Origin: Gemmatimonadota bacterium
Lineage (GTDB): Bacteria > Latescibacterota > UBA2968 > UBA8231
NCBI GenBank assembly: GCA_028875335.1
Contig: JAPPEF010000189.1
Location: 1 to 43,027 of the forward strand
DNA: 43,027 bases
Direction of reading: 5' to 3'
Below, piece by piece: positions 34,228-42,758 of this stretch; the stretch's first letter is position 1; the number at the start of each line of letters is the position of its first letter. Both the position numbers and the translations under genes were made by a program. The notes below the pieces were generated by a model. That model was not told the origin of the DNA and ran no database searches. It saw only the letters and a program-made list of their open reading frames with translations.

Positions 34228-36759
34228 ATGAGACATATTCTGTGGCTCTGCCGACTCAGTGCATTGGCTCTGCTGCTGACCGGTACGATAGGCTGGGCTC
34301 AGCAGCGGGGACATCGGATCGGCAGAACTGAGGTCCTCGTCAATACCCGGAATCACTGGCAGAACTGGGAGTTTCCCGCGGGAACCGTGGAGATTTCTAC
34401 CACAGGCACAGTACGGCCCCGTCAATTGCGGCGAGGGACCAACGCGGTGGAGGATATAGTTGAATTTCTACGGCGTCATCCTCCGGGTAATTTAACCAAG
34501 AAAGATCCCGAGCAAATCAGTCTGACCGATGCCATCCAAGCCGGCTCCAATCCAGAGGATGTAATCCACGTTCTAGATGGCGACCCGAGTACCTACTGGG
34601 AGCCCGATCCTCCTCGGAACCCAGACAATCTCGCTTCGGAGTGGTGGTTCACCGTCGATCTGGGGAGGCTCGTCTTCGCTAAGAAGATAGTGGTGCGATT
34701 CGCCCAAGAGGGAGATCCATTTCTCTTGTTTGAACTGCTCGTAACCGACGGGCAGAAACGGCCCCAGTTTCCGCGCCCAACCTTCAAGACCGCGATTCGC
34801 ACCCTGCAGCCCAACAGGAGCGAAAGGCTCTTCGAAATTGATCTAACAGACAGCGAAATAGAGGGGCAGGCCGTGCGCTTATTTCAGGTACTCGTCAGCG
34901 GCAGCAACCTAGACCGCAGCGAGGAACTTACTCAGGAAGAATACAATGCTCTGTCGGCCCCCGATCGAGGTGCGATGGAATACTACAAGCGTCTGCCCGA
35001 CGGAGGCAGCTTCAGAGTCGAGAAAGAGGTCTATGAACAACTGTCGGTGGAGCAGCAAGGGGACGTTCGCCATTTCCGGCGCGAGCGACCCCGTCTATCA
35101 GAAGTAGAAGTATGGAGCGAAGGCGATGAGATAGTTGGCGGCGCTATCGAACGAGGCGGTCGGCTATCGACCACTCAGCCGGCTGCTGCAACCGGCAACT
35201 TCGTCGATGGCGACCCAAACAGCAAGTCGCGCCTGCCCTGGGGTGTTCCAGACCCGACCAGAATCGGCGAGGAGATGCAGCTAGTCGTCGATCTGGGTTC
35301 GCATTTCTGGATCGATACGCACCGAATGGTTTTCCAGGGACAGTCTTTCGCCGAATATACAGCGGAGATCTCAGACGGTTCCCTAGCTCCGGACGGCAGT
35401 CTGAAGTGGAACAAACTGCTGCAGCGCAAGCACGAGATCGCTTATAAGGATTTTGAAGTCAATACCTTCTCGCAGGTAGCGGCGCGCTTCTTCAGACTGA
35501 GATGGTTTCTATCGAGTCTGGAAGGAAGCGCCCAACTAGCCGAACTACAGCTCTACGGAGAAGGTTTCCAACCGAGGGTTTTCCTAGAGTCGGATCTGAT
35601 CCGTCTGGGAGGCAGCCGCAATCTGCTCTCCATTGAGTGGCAGGCGGATACTCCCTTAGGTACGGAGGTGCTGATTCAGACGCGCAGCGGCAGTCAACTA
35701 GATGAAAAGCTGCACTATTTTCACAAAGACGGCACTGAGCTAACTAAGGAAAAATACGAAGACCTGTTGTCGCTTTTCAGAGGTGATATCATTGCCGAAG
35801 ATGTACCGGGAAGCGACTGGAGCGACTGGAGCGAGCCTTACAGCGAGGCGACGGGCAGCCCGATTACTTCGCCTTCGCCGCGAGAATTCCTCAAAATACG
35901 GGCGACTCTGCTCTCAGCAAATCCCGAACTCCACGCCGCACTCCAATCGATTCGTCTGCGCTTCGTCGATCCCGTAGTCCGCAGACTAGTCGGCGAGATC
36001 GCGCCATTTCAAGTGGACTCGCTAGGAACGGAGCAAGTCTTTTCGCTCTACTTGGAGCCACAGTTTTCCGTCAGAGATTCCGGCTTCGACGAATTGCTCC
36101 TCGTAGCTCCATCCGATATGAACCTACAGTTCGTAGGTTTGTACAGGAATGATGGGGAATTGGCCGTGGAAGGAGTCTCCGTTGTACCCACCCAAGCCGA
36201 CAGCCTACGTCTATCCTTTCCAAGGATAAGGCCGAATCAGGGCATTGACCTGCTGCGGCTCGACTTCAGGACCGCGCTCTTTGCTTCGGGCGCTGTGCTG
36301 CGTCCGGCCGTGCGCAACAGCACTCAAGGCGAGGACACTTGGCAGAGGGCAGACCCGGGCGATGTCCTAGCGGCGGTCCAAGGGAACACGACCACGATAG
36401 TGAGCACACTCAAGATCAAAAAGCTGATCACCGGGATCGAGGTGCAGCCCCTCGTCTTCACCCCCAACGGCGACGGGATTAACGACGAGGTGGTTTTCTC
36501 ATTCCGGGTCACTCGTTTGGGCGCTTCTAGCCCGGTGGAAGTGACCGTTTACGATCTCAGCGGCCGGGCAGTGCGGCACCTAGCCGAACAACGCCCCTTG
36601 AGCACGGGAAGTTATGAGATCGGCTGGGACGGCAGAGACAATAAGAACATGGTGGTACCCCCGGGAATCTACTTTGCTCGTCTGCAGATCGCTGCTAATA
36701 CATTCGGAGCGGTCGTCGGGGACGAGACCGTCGTGCGCTCCGTAGGCGTAAGCTACTGA
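34228..36759 (+). CDS. E-type secreted discoidin-like protein with FlgD-like C-terminal Ig domain (E2)
   Basis: The 843-residue protein has a signal peptide (about 1-24, ending GWA). The E signature follows: HRIGRTEVLVNTRNHWQNWE. Discoidin-like region 1 (about 100-225) has LDGDPSTYWEPDP and TVDLGRLVFAKK; region 2 (about 305-450) has FVDGDPNSKSR, LVVDLGSHFWID and AELQLYGEGFQPR. The doubled small motif between them is present (YNALSAPDRGAMEYYKR, YEQLSVEQQGDVRHFRRE). The WSDWSEPY module is near residue 533. The tail has LVFTPNGDGIND, YDLSGRAVRHL, WDGRDNKN, VPPGIYFARL and VGVSY. It closely matches E along its length. In this cluster it precedes the D gene; in the left cluster it follows the D genes. 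Confidence 0.85.
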   Translation: MRHILWLCRLSALALLLTGTIGWAQQRGHRIGRTEVLVNTRNHWQNWEFPAGTVEISTTGTVRPRQLRRGTNAVEDIVEFLRRHPPGNLTKKDPEQISLTDAIQAGSNPEDVIHVLDGDPSTYWEPDPPRNPDNLASEWWFTVDLGRLVFAKKIVVRFAQEGDPFLLFELLVTDGQKRPQFPRPTFKTAIRTLQPNRSERLFEIDLTDSEIEGQAVRLFQVLVSGSNLDRSEELTQEEYNALSAPDRGAMEYYKRLPDGGSFRVEKEVYEQLSVEQQGDVRHFRRERPRLSEVEVWSEGDEIVGGAIERGGRLSTTQPAAATGNFVDGDPNSKSRLPWGVPDPTRIGEEMQLVVDLGSHFWIDTHRMVFQGQSFAEYTAEISDGSLAPDGSLKWNKLLQRKHEIAYKDFEVNTFSQVAARFFRLRWFLSSLEGSAQLAELQLYGEGFQPRVFLESDLIRLGGSRNLLSIEWQADTPLGTEVLIQTRSGSQLDEKLHYFHKDGTELTKEKYEDLLSLFRGDIIAEDVPGSDWSDWSEPYSEATGSPITSPSPREFLKIRATLLSANPELHAALQSIRLRFVDPVVRRLVGEIAPFQVDSLGTEQVFSLYLEPQFSVRDSGFDELLLVAPSDMNLQFVGLYRNDGELAVEGVSVVPTQADSLRLSFPRIRPNQGIDLLRLDFRTALFASGAVLRPAVRNSTQGEDTWQRADPGDVLAAVQGNTTTIVSTLKIKKLITGIEVQPLVFTPNGDGINDEVVFSFRVTRLGASSPVEVTVYDLSGRAVRHLAEQRPLSTGSYEIGWDGRDNKNMVVPPGIYFARLQIAANTFGAVVGDETVVRSVGVSY

Positions 36760-36863
36760 TCTGCCTTGGGGGCCAAAACTGCGCTCTGACCAGCGCAAGA
36801 CTTTGCTACAAACTATTGCGGCGACTGATCCGGTTGCCGAGAAAAGGAGTAAGAAGTGCGGCC

Positions 36864-38816
36864 GTGACGAGAGAGCGTTTTTTTTCCAGTCTGTTGGTTG
36901 CCCTGCTGGTCTTGCTCAGTGCAGGCTATGGAGAGCGCCTTATAGCCCTCACCATATATCGAATCGGCGGCGAACACCTGCCTGCTCCCGAGGAGGAGAT
37001 GCCGCACGAGTTCGTGCAGCTATCTTGGGAAGCGATAGAAGAGAATCTGTACGGCAAAGCGGAATTGGTCCAGGTGAGTCCCGATTCGGTCTCTCCACTG
37101 CGCCTTGATCCCAATCTCAATCTCACGCCGCTGATCGAGGAGCGCGGTGGCCAGATAGAGAACTTGAGTTTCCGCGGCTGGGAAAAGCACGGCGATGAAG
37201 ATGCCTTGATATTCGACCGAGATCCGAGCACCATCTACCTAGGGGACGGCCGCTTCGCCTCGTATTCGGCCACCGAAAAAAATTTGCTTTTCGATTTTGG
37301 CGGTAGGGTGATCCTCCACAGGGTCCGCTTCTATCCGCGCGACCAGTTCCTAAGCGACCGATTTGTGCAGAAGTTCAAGATCGGCATCAGCGACGGGGAT
37401 TCACTCAAAGATGGCACGCGAGAATTTAACGTACTCTTCCGCGTGTGCCCCAGTTGTCCCACGCAGAGTGCCGGCGACTTCGACCTGATCCACGATATCA
37501 GAGAAAACACCGAAGCCGTCGTCGATCTGCAACTGCCACAGATGCCTTCCCGCAAACTGGTCTTTCAGGCTTTCGAAAACACCCGCAATGTCTGGGAGAT
37601 CGCCGAGTTCGAGATCTACGGAATCGGCTATGCACCCTTTGCAAGCTATGTATCTAATATCATCGACTTGGGCACTCCGGCCACTCTGGGAAGGATATCA
37701 TGGTCCGGCCGCGTTGACCCAGAGGCCAGAATCGATCTAAAGTCGCGCAGCGGCGACGATAGCGAACCGAACACGTACTGGCGCGTCACCGAGCGCGGCA
37801 GCGAGCGCACCCGCCTAGATGCCAACGGCGCAGACCTGACTAGGCAAACCTACCAGAAACTATCGTTTAATGAAAAGGCAGGGATTACCCATGACGGTGA
37901 AAACTGGAGCTTCTGGTCAGCCCCATACGACTTCAAGTCCATGAGTAGCTCCCTAGTGAGTTCCAAACCACAGCAGTTTATCCAGTTCCAAATCGACTTC
38001 ACCTCTGCGGTGCAGGCTGGTGCCCGGCTGGATTACCTTCAGTTTGGGGTGTCGGTACCGCCGGTGGCCAGTCAAGTTCTCGCTGAGATCACTCCAGTGG
38101 CAGTGCCTGCGGGTGAAGAGTCCAATTTTACCTACAAACTACGTCCTCAAATTGCACCCGATGACCTAGGTTTCGACAGTATCGAGATCGACGTGCCCGG
38201 AGCCCTTAAAGGAGTGGACGCGGTGCGCATCAGCGGCACCCCAGTGGAATTCGAGATAAGGCACCTAACAGACAACGGGTTTGCCGTGCAGATCCCGAGG
38301 ATCGATTTCGAGCGCACAGGTGAATTGATCGAATTAGATTTTCGGGCAGAGGTGTTCAAATTCAGTACTATCTTTGCGGGACGAGTCTTCGACAGTACGC
38401 GACCACACGAGATGCATCAGGCAGTAGCACCTGGCGATGCGGACCCACTAACTGACACCAATACCCTGAAGGTGGACCTGAGCCAGTTGCGCCAGGAGAC
38501 GATCTGGACGATGCGGCTTTCCCCCGCGGCTTTTACCCCCAATGGAGACGGGATTAACGATGCGGTGCGGATCGTTTACGACCTGCTAAATCTGACGAGC
38601 CCAGCGTCGGTAGCTATGGAGCTATACGACCTGTCAGGCAGGAAACTAGAAACGATACACAGGAGCGAGAACCTGAGCGGCCGCTTTTCGTTTATCTGGG
38701 ATGGTCGCAACAGCCAAGGCGAGATCCTGCCTCTAGGCATTTACCTTCTTCGCATGGAGGTGGATGCGGACAAAGGCCGTGATTCAGCGCAGCGCGTCAT
38801 TTCCATCGCCTATTAA
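36864..38816 (+). CDS. D-type secreted discoidin-like protein with FlgD-like C-terminal Ig domain (D4)
   Basis: About 650 residues from GTG 36864. An upstream in-frame TTG at 36816 would put 16 basic residues before the signal peptide; 36864 has GGAG about 14 bases upstream and fits the size of the other D proteins. The signal peptide ends near ERLIA, followed by LTIYRIGGEHLPAPEEE. The discoidin-like part has DRDPSTIYLGDGRF, LLFDFGGRVILHRVRFYPR, ISDGDSLKDG and VWEIAEFEIYGIG, with an extra loop holding two Cys (RVCPSCPTQ) absent from other D copies. The module has RTRLDANGADLT, YQKLSFNEKAG and NWSFWSAP. The tail has AAFTPNGDGIND, YDLSGRKLETI, WDGRNSQG and ISIAY. It is the last gene of the right cluster and ends before the bidirectional terminator. 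Confidence 0.85.
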   Translation: MTRERFFSSLLVALLVLLSAGYGERLIALTIYRIGGEHLPAPEEEMPHEFVQLSWEAIEENLYGKAELVQVSPDSVSPLRLDPNLNLTPLIEERGGQIENLSFRGWEKHGDEDALIFDRDPSTIYLGDGRFASYSATEKNLLFDFGGRVILHRVRFYPRDQFLSDRFVQKFKIGISDGDSLKDGTREFNVLFRVCPSCPTQSAGDFDLIHDIRENTEAVVDLQLPQMPSRKLVFQAFENTRNVWEIAEFEIYGIGYAPFASYVSNIIDLGTPATLGRISWSGRVDPEARIDLKSRSGDDSEPNTYWRVTERGSERTRLDANGADLTRQTYQKLSFNEKAGITHDGENWSFWSAPYDFKSMSSSLVSSKPQQFIQFQIDFTSAVQAGARLDYLQFGVSVPPVASQVLAEITPVAVPAGEESNFTYKLRPQIAPDDLGFDSIEIDVPGALKGVDAVRISGTPVEFEIRHLTDNGFAVQIPRIDFERTGELIELDFRAEVFKFSTIFAGRVFDSTRPHEMHQAVAPGDADPLTDTNTLKVDLSQLRQETIWTMRLSPAAFTPNGDGINDAVRIVYDLLNLTSPASVAMELYDLSGRKLETIHRSENLSGRFSFIWDGRNSQGEILPLGIYLLRMEVDADKGRDSAQRVISIAY

Positions 38817-38877
38817 AAGGTCGCCTCAACACGTCGGTGTTAGTACGGCCTTCATCTATAGACTCACGCGCAAACAT

Positions 38878-38916
38878 AAAAAAACTGTGCCCGGATACCC
38901 GAGCACAGTTTTTTTA
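38878..38916. terminator. bidirectional intrinsic terminator
   Basis: ACTGTGC (38884-38890) pairs with GCACAGT (38903-38909), with inner CGG/CCG pairs and an ATAC loop. Seven A (38878-38884) precede and seven T (38909-38915) follow, so both strands give a stem plus U run. On the minus strand the single inner mismatch becomes a G-U pair. It sits between the convergent D4 and CBM9-like copy 2 genes and should end both transcripts. Confidence 0.9.
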
Positions 38917-38943
38917 CGGATCGAAAAGATACAGCGAGAAGGT

Positions 38944-39861
38944 TTATTCCATAAAATAGGACTTGATGCTGCCCCAAGTATCGCTCTCGACGGCGGTTGG
39001 CAAACGTTCCTCATCAACTGGGAGCAGCACGAAATCGGTAAACGAACTAGCGTTTCCGAATACATCGTTCTGGCCACCGAGTATAAAACGGCCGAAGCGT
39101 TTGTCTTCCTGAGAGGGACTTATATCGTTGTCGATCACTGCGATCCCGAGGCCGATAATTTCGAGCTCGACGAGGTCGTGTTGGACGCTCTGTTCGGGGC
39201 CCTGGAAGTTGAAGTCGTCCCATGCTACCGTGTACCACTCGGCTTTCAGAGTAGCCTGAGTGCCGTGGGAGCCGTCTAGGGTAAACGAATCGGCGCAGCA
39301 GGAATAGGGCTCTTCATCGTGCCAAGTCGACGAGTTCATCCAGAACCAGTTCCAACCTTCCGGCTCGATAGCTGGCCAGCGATAGTGATAGGTCTGCGCA
39401 TGGGCACCGTCCAACCGCATGAGCTCTTCCTCGGGTAAATCGCGGTCCAGGGTGAAGTACCAGTCACCAGAGTGGTCGGCATCTACTCCTATCTCAATGC
39501 TATCATCGTTGCCCGAATCACCGTAACCTCCACCATCGCGGTCCCATAAATCGTCAAAGCGGTCGATGACGTAGTAGAGGCGGTCGGTTTCGTCGTGCCA
39601 AGAGATGGCAACGCGGAACCACATGTCGGACACATCAATCTCCTTGGTGGTGCCCAAGTCGCCGCCGAAATCCTGCTCGTTGATCTCGATCCATAGTTCC
39701 TCGGGCAACACCTCCCATTCGGAGATATCGCCGTCGAGGACGGGAAGGTGGGACGTGGGCCACTGCCAAGCACCCAATATCTTGTCTTCAGGGACGTGGG
39801 CAGAAACCACATTGGCCAAGGCGATCAACCCCATCGCTACAATCGAAAGACTTTTCATCAT
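38944..39861 (-). CDS. secreted CBM9/DOMON-like protein (copy 2)
   Basis: The 305-residue protein starts at ATG 39861 behind a strong AGGAGG. A signal peptide (about 1-21, ending VSA) precedes HVPEDKILGAWQWPTSHLP. The body follows copy 1: LDGDISEWEVLPEELWIE, WFRVAISWHDETDRLYYV, DRFDDLWDRDGGGYG, DDSIEIGVDADHSGDW, SCCADSFTLDGSHG, and a C-terminal FTDFVLLPVDEE. It keeps only one of the two Cys pairs of copy 1. Like copy 1 it has its own promoter candidate and intrinsic terminator and lies next to, but not in, a surface-protein operon. It is probably an extracellular carbohydrate-binding or structural protein. No enzyme domain is present. Confidence 0.8.
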   Translation of the reverse strand: MMKSLSIVAMGLIALANVVSAHVPEDKILGAWQWPTSHLPVLDGDISEWEVLPEELWIEINEQDFGGDLGTTKEIDVSDMWFRVAISWHDETDRLYYVIDRFDDLWDRDGGGYGDSGNDDSIEIGVDADHSGDWYFTLDRDLPEEELMRLDGAHAQTYHYRWPAIEPEGWNWFWMNSSTWHDEEPYSCCADSFTLDGSHGTQATLKAEWYTVAWDDFNFQGPEQSVQHDLVELEIIGLGIAVIDNDISPSQEDKRFGRFILGGQNDVFGNASSFTDFVLLPVDEERLPTAVESDTWGSIKSYFME

Positions 39862-39890
39862 AATTCCCTCCTCAGTTTATGGGAATGCAA

Positions 39891-39917
39891 GATATAACTA
39901 CCATACAATCAAGTCAA
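39891..39917 (-). promoter_or_regulatory. candidate promoter of CBM9-like copy 2
   Basis: On the minus strand TTGACT (39917-39912) is followed after 15 bases by TATATC (39896-39891), 30 bases before the ATG at 39861. An 18-base A/T palindrome (39927-39944: AATTTTTTTAAAAAAATT) lies just upstream and could act as an UP-like element. The 15-base spacer equals that of the copy 1 promoter candidate. Confidence 0.4.
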
Positions 39918-40088
39918 GATATATTTAATTTTTTTAAAAAAATTTAGCGTCAATTAACCAAGGCTCAAATCCCTGCGCTATCTATCGGTTCGAGCAGTTG
40001 GCAATCCGAACGTCCCAGCCCGATTTAGCTAGTCTGAATAATTGACCCCAGTAAAGGTCGTATCTATCGCAATTAACTTTGCAGGATC

Positions 40089-41978
40089 TCAGGTATAAAA
40101 AAAAGAGACCGCTAGAGAAGCCCCACCAATGCCGACGCTTGCTCCTAGCAGAAGACCTATGAAAAATGGTCGCGCCTGCCGAAAGAGACTCGCCCCGCCG
40201 TAGCGCATAATTGCGGCCTTGAGGAGCCAAGCCAGAAAGATGCTGAACCAGTCGAAGCGGATATTCTGAGTCATGCCCAAGACTAGTCCCGCAGGGTGCA
40301 GAGGCCAACCGGCGATGTGATGGTTGGCAAAGGTGAGCAAGGCGGCTAGCGCAGCCCCCAAGCCCATAAAGAAGGCCGTCTGGAGTTGCGGAGGGTGGGG
40401 ATTGTTCATGGTGTTGGCGACCCAACCCCAGTGGAAATCGGGCGACATGACAAAGTACCAGATCCAGCCGTGGATGAGGCCGTGTCGGTAGCCCAGCCAG
40501 ATATAACAGCCCAAGGCCGTCACCAGACTGACGATGAGCGCAGCAGTCATAAAGAGGAAGAGTTGGCGGCTCGTGATCTTTTGCTTTGCCTCTTCGCAGA
40601 CCTTAAAAGCATGAGCTAGGGTGGCCATGAAGAAGAGTTGGAGGTCGGAGGCCCAGACAAAATTTACTCCCATGGCCGTCAGGTCGCGGTCGGAGAGATG
40701 TCCGGTACCCAAGATATTGGTCAGGATGGGCGGCAGTGAATAGGGAGCCCGCATGCGACCAAGGCCAGTCTGAGCTACCAGCCGCGCCATGCCGAAGAAG
40801 ACGAGAAGAGCTACCAAGAGGAAGCCTAGGCTCCACAGGAGGGAAAGCCCAGTGGCATAGAGGAAGCCGGCCATGTACAGCAGGCCGACCAAGCCGACGA
40901 GGGCGACGCAGCGCGGCGAGAGCAAGTAGGGTTCCTGGACGCCGCCCCTCACGATCAGACGCCACTGTTGGCGCAGGTAATCTCGACCGACCCATAGGGA
41001 AGAGAAGACCAAGAAAAGCAGGGAACCAATCTGCTGGTGGGTCATAAGCACCGAGCCGGATGGCAGAGGGCCGGATGGCAACGGACTTACAATCCCGGCC
41101 CATACCAGCAGACTGTCCTCCAAGTTCATCAGTACATGGCAGACCCAAACGCCTAACAACACGTTCAGATTTACTAGATACCCAAGCCCTATGATCAGCG
41201 GATTTACCTCAATGCGGTAACTGAGGCCCAAACTGCGGGACACTAGTATGTTGGTAATGGGAATTTCAAAACCGTCTAAAACCTGAAAGTCGAAAAGACG
41301 GTCGAGCACATCTATGGTGGGTATGGACCAAGCGATCAGGAAACCGACCCACAGCAGTTTACTTCTGAAGATGCTCTCCGCCGGATCGTCCAAACTCTCC
41401 ACCATGCTGGTCGGCAAAATGGTCATCGGATAAACCAAGCGCTCCCGGCGAGACCACTGATGATGCATCAAGGTGATAAAGGACACGCTGACTAGATAGA
41501 AGGCCAACATGAATGTTCCCCATAGGAACAGAGGCTTGATCCATAGGCCCCACGGAATGGGCTGATCGGCGGGGATGCCCTGAAATAGGCCCGTGATGGC
41601 TTGGAGGTCTCGTGGCACAACCCATTCGGGTATGTGGTCCCATATGAGGTACTTCCAATTGTTCTCAGGTGTGGCGTAGTAGAACACCCCGGCGAGCAGA
41701 GGGATGACATAACCACCAAAACCCATAGTGGGAATGACCGTGGCGACCATGAGTGCTGCATAAATAAGCGCTAGGTGGGCTGAGGAGAGGCGTAGGAGAG
41801 GATGCAACAGGCGTAGTGCCAAGCCAACGACGGTAGTCCAGAAAACGATGAAGATGACGCCTATGGTGGTGAAGTGATCGGCGAATCCCGAATACGTGTC
41901 CAGTAGTACATAGCTGCGGACACCGACGAAATTCAGGAAGGCGCACAGGCAAAGAGTGATTATCAGAATCAGCACCAT
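40089..41978 (-). CDS. polytopic membrane protein, DUF6785/DUF6784-like
   Basis: The 629-residue protein has about fourteen hydrophobic segments. Its N-terminal half fits what I recall of the DUF6785 family: VIPTMGFGGYVIPLL, FYYATPENNWK, IPEWVVP, IPWGLWIKPLFLW, and QWSRRERLVYPMTILPTS. The C-terminal part (LTAMGVNFVWASDLQ, ADHH-like FANHHIAGWPLHPAG, MRYGGASLFRQARPF) fits the associated DUF6784. The family resembles oligopeptide-transporter-type membrane proteins, but its substrate is not known to me. It is the last gene of a minus-strand set, 23 bases after the 251-residue protein. The 227-base gap to the CBM9-like gene holds only that gene's promoter; no clear terminator for this gene was found. 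Confidence 0.75.
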   Translation of the reverse strand: MVLILIITLCLCAFLNFVGVRSYVLLDTYSGFADHFTTIGVIFIVFWTTVVGLALRLLHPLLRLSSAHLALIYAALMVATVIPTMGFGGYVIPLLAGVFYYATPENNWKYLIWDHIPEWVVPRDLQAITGLFQGIPADQPIPWGLWIKPLFLWGTFMLAFYLVSVSFITLMHHQWSRRERLVYPMTILPTSMVESLDDPAESIFRSKLLWVGFLIAWSIPTIDVLDRLFDFQVLDGFEIPITNILVSRSLGLSYRIEVNPLIIGLGYLVNLNVLLGVWVCHVLMNLEDSLLVWAGIVSPLPSGPLPSGSVLMTHQQIGSLLFLVFSSLWVGRDYLRQQWRLIVRGGVQEPYLLSPRCVALVGLVGLLYMAGFLYATGLSLLWSLGFLLVALLVFFGMARLVAQTGLGRMRAPYSLPPILTNILGTGHLSDRDLTAMGVNFVWASDLQLFFMATLAHAFKVCEEAKQKITSRQLFLFMTAALIVSLVTALGCYIWLGYRHGLIHGWIWYFVMSPDFHWGWVANTMNNPHPPQLQTAFFMGLGAALAALLTFANHHIAGWPLHPAGLVLGMTQNIRFDWFSIFLAWLLKAAIMRYGGASLFRQARPFFIGLLLGASVGIGGASLAVSFFYT

Positions 41979-42001
41979 AGCTGTGATTGGGGCGTCTGCT
42001 T

Positions 42002-42757
42002 CTATTTCATGCGCTCATGCCATGCGGCCAGATCGCCTTCGACAAAATAAAGCCGCGTGATAGCTTGGCCGGTCGCTCCAGGCGCGAGGGTCCCAAAGCT
42101 CGGAGCGCTATGTATGCAGGAGTATTCCATGTTCTGGAATAGGAAGAGAGCTGGTCTCGACGCGGTGGCTATAAAGCGGCGACCGTCCACCGACTGGATG
42201 GCCATCCAACCCTCTAGGACCACATCTTCAGGAGTTGCCGCAAAATTGGCTACAAAAGGGATCTTTTTTCCACGAGGAGCGCCCTCGACGCTGTAGAGTT
42301 GGATGGTGGGCCGGGGGCCAAACTGACGCGGCAGCGCCATCAGACGTTTCATCTGGCCCTGCTGGCCGACCCAATGACGCAGACAGTCGTGGTCCCAAAC
42401 GGCTTCGGCATTATTCGGGTTAAAGCAGTTGAAGGCCAAGGTGGTCTCCCAGTCCCTAGTGCTTTCGTTGGTCAGGCTCAGATGCGCTTCAACCATCTCC
42501 TCCCCCGGGGTAAGAGTGATAGTGTAAGAGAGTTCACCCGGACGCCTACCGACACAATGCAGCACACCTCCATCGCGTTCTTCCCAGTTGATCTCCACTT
42601 CGTCGCCAAACCAAGTTGCGGCGGCCGCATCGCCAATCGCTTCGGGAAAGCAGGCACCAAACGTAGCTCCTGGAAAAGCCGGAACATTGGATAGAGAAAA
42701 ACTCATCGAGCTTGACCCTCCTGTCCCCAAGAGGGGTTCGATCCTGATTGGTGCCAT
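42002..42757 (-). CDS. unrecognised beta-rich protein, 251 residues
   Basis: I do not recognise the family. ATG 42757 follows the upstream stop by one base and is served by an AGGAGG inside the upstream gene's end, giving 251 residues. ATG 42706 with its own GGAGGG would give 234 residues (start MSFSLSNVP). There is no signal peptide. The sequence is rich in predicted strands (YTITLTPGEEMVEAHLSLTN, RRFIATASRPALFLFQN) with conserved-looking polar motifs (CFNPNNAEAVWDHDCLRHWV). The beta-sandwich look recalls carbohydrate-active accessory or mutarotase-like proteins, but this is a weak impression. It is coupled to the FGE-fold gene upstream and the membrane protein downstream, suggesting a joint pathway. 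Confidence 0.65.
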   Translation of the reverse strand: MAPIRIEPLLGTGGSSSMSFSLSNVPAFPGATFGACFPEAIGDAAAATWFGDEVEINWEERDGGVLHCVGRRPGELSYTITLTPGEEMVEAHLSLTNESTRDWETTLAFNCFNPNNAEAVWDHDCLRHWVGQQGQMKRLMALPRQFGPRPTIQLYSVEGAPRGKKIPFVANFAATPEDVVLEGWMAIQSVDGRRFIATASRPALFLFQNMEYSCIHSAPSFGTLAPGATGQAITRLYFVEGDLAAWHERMK

Positions 42758-42758
42758 C

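Noticed and set aside
238..38816. A complete type IX secretion system
   Set aside because: Only CTD-like tails are present. No Por, Gld or Spr component was recognised, and the B/C proteins do not show SprA motifs that I know.
39955..40020. tRNA-like pieces (CTCAAATCCCTG, GGTTCGAGCAG) between the CBM9-like gene and the membrane protein gene
   Set aside because: No cloverleaf can be drawn: the T-arm has mismatches, the loop starts CTC rather than TTC, and no acceptor stem or CCA context is present.
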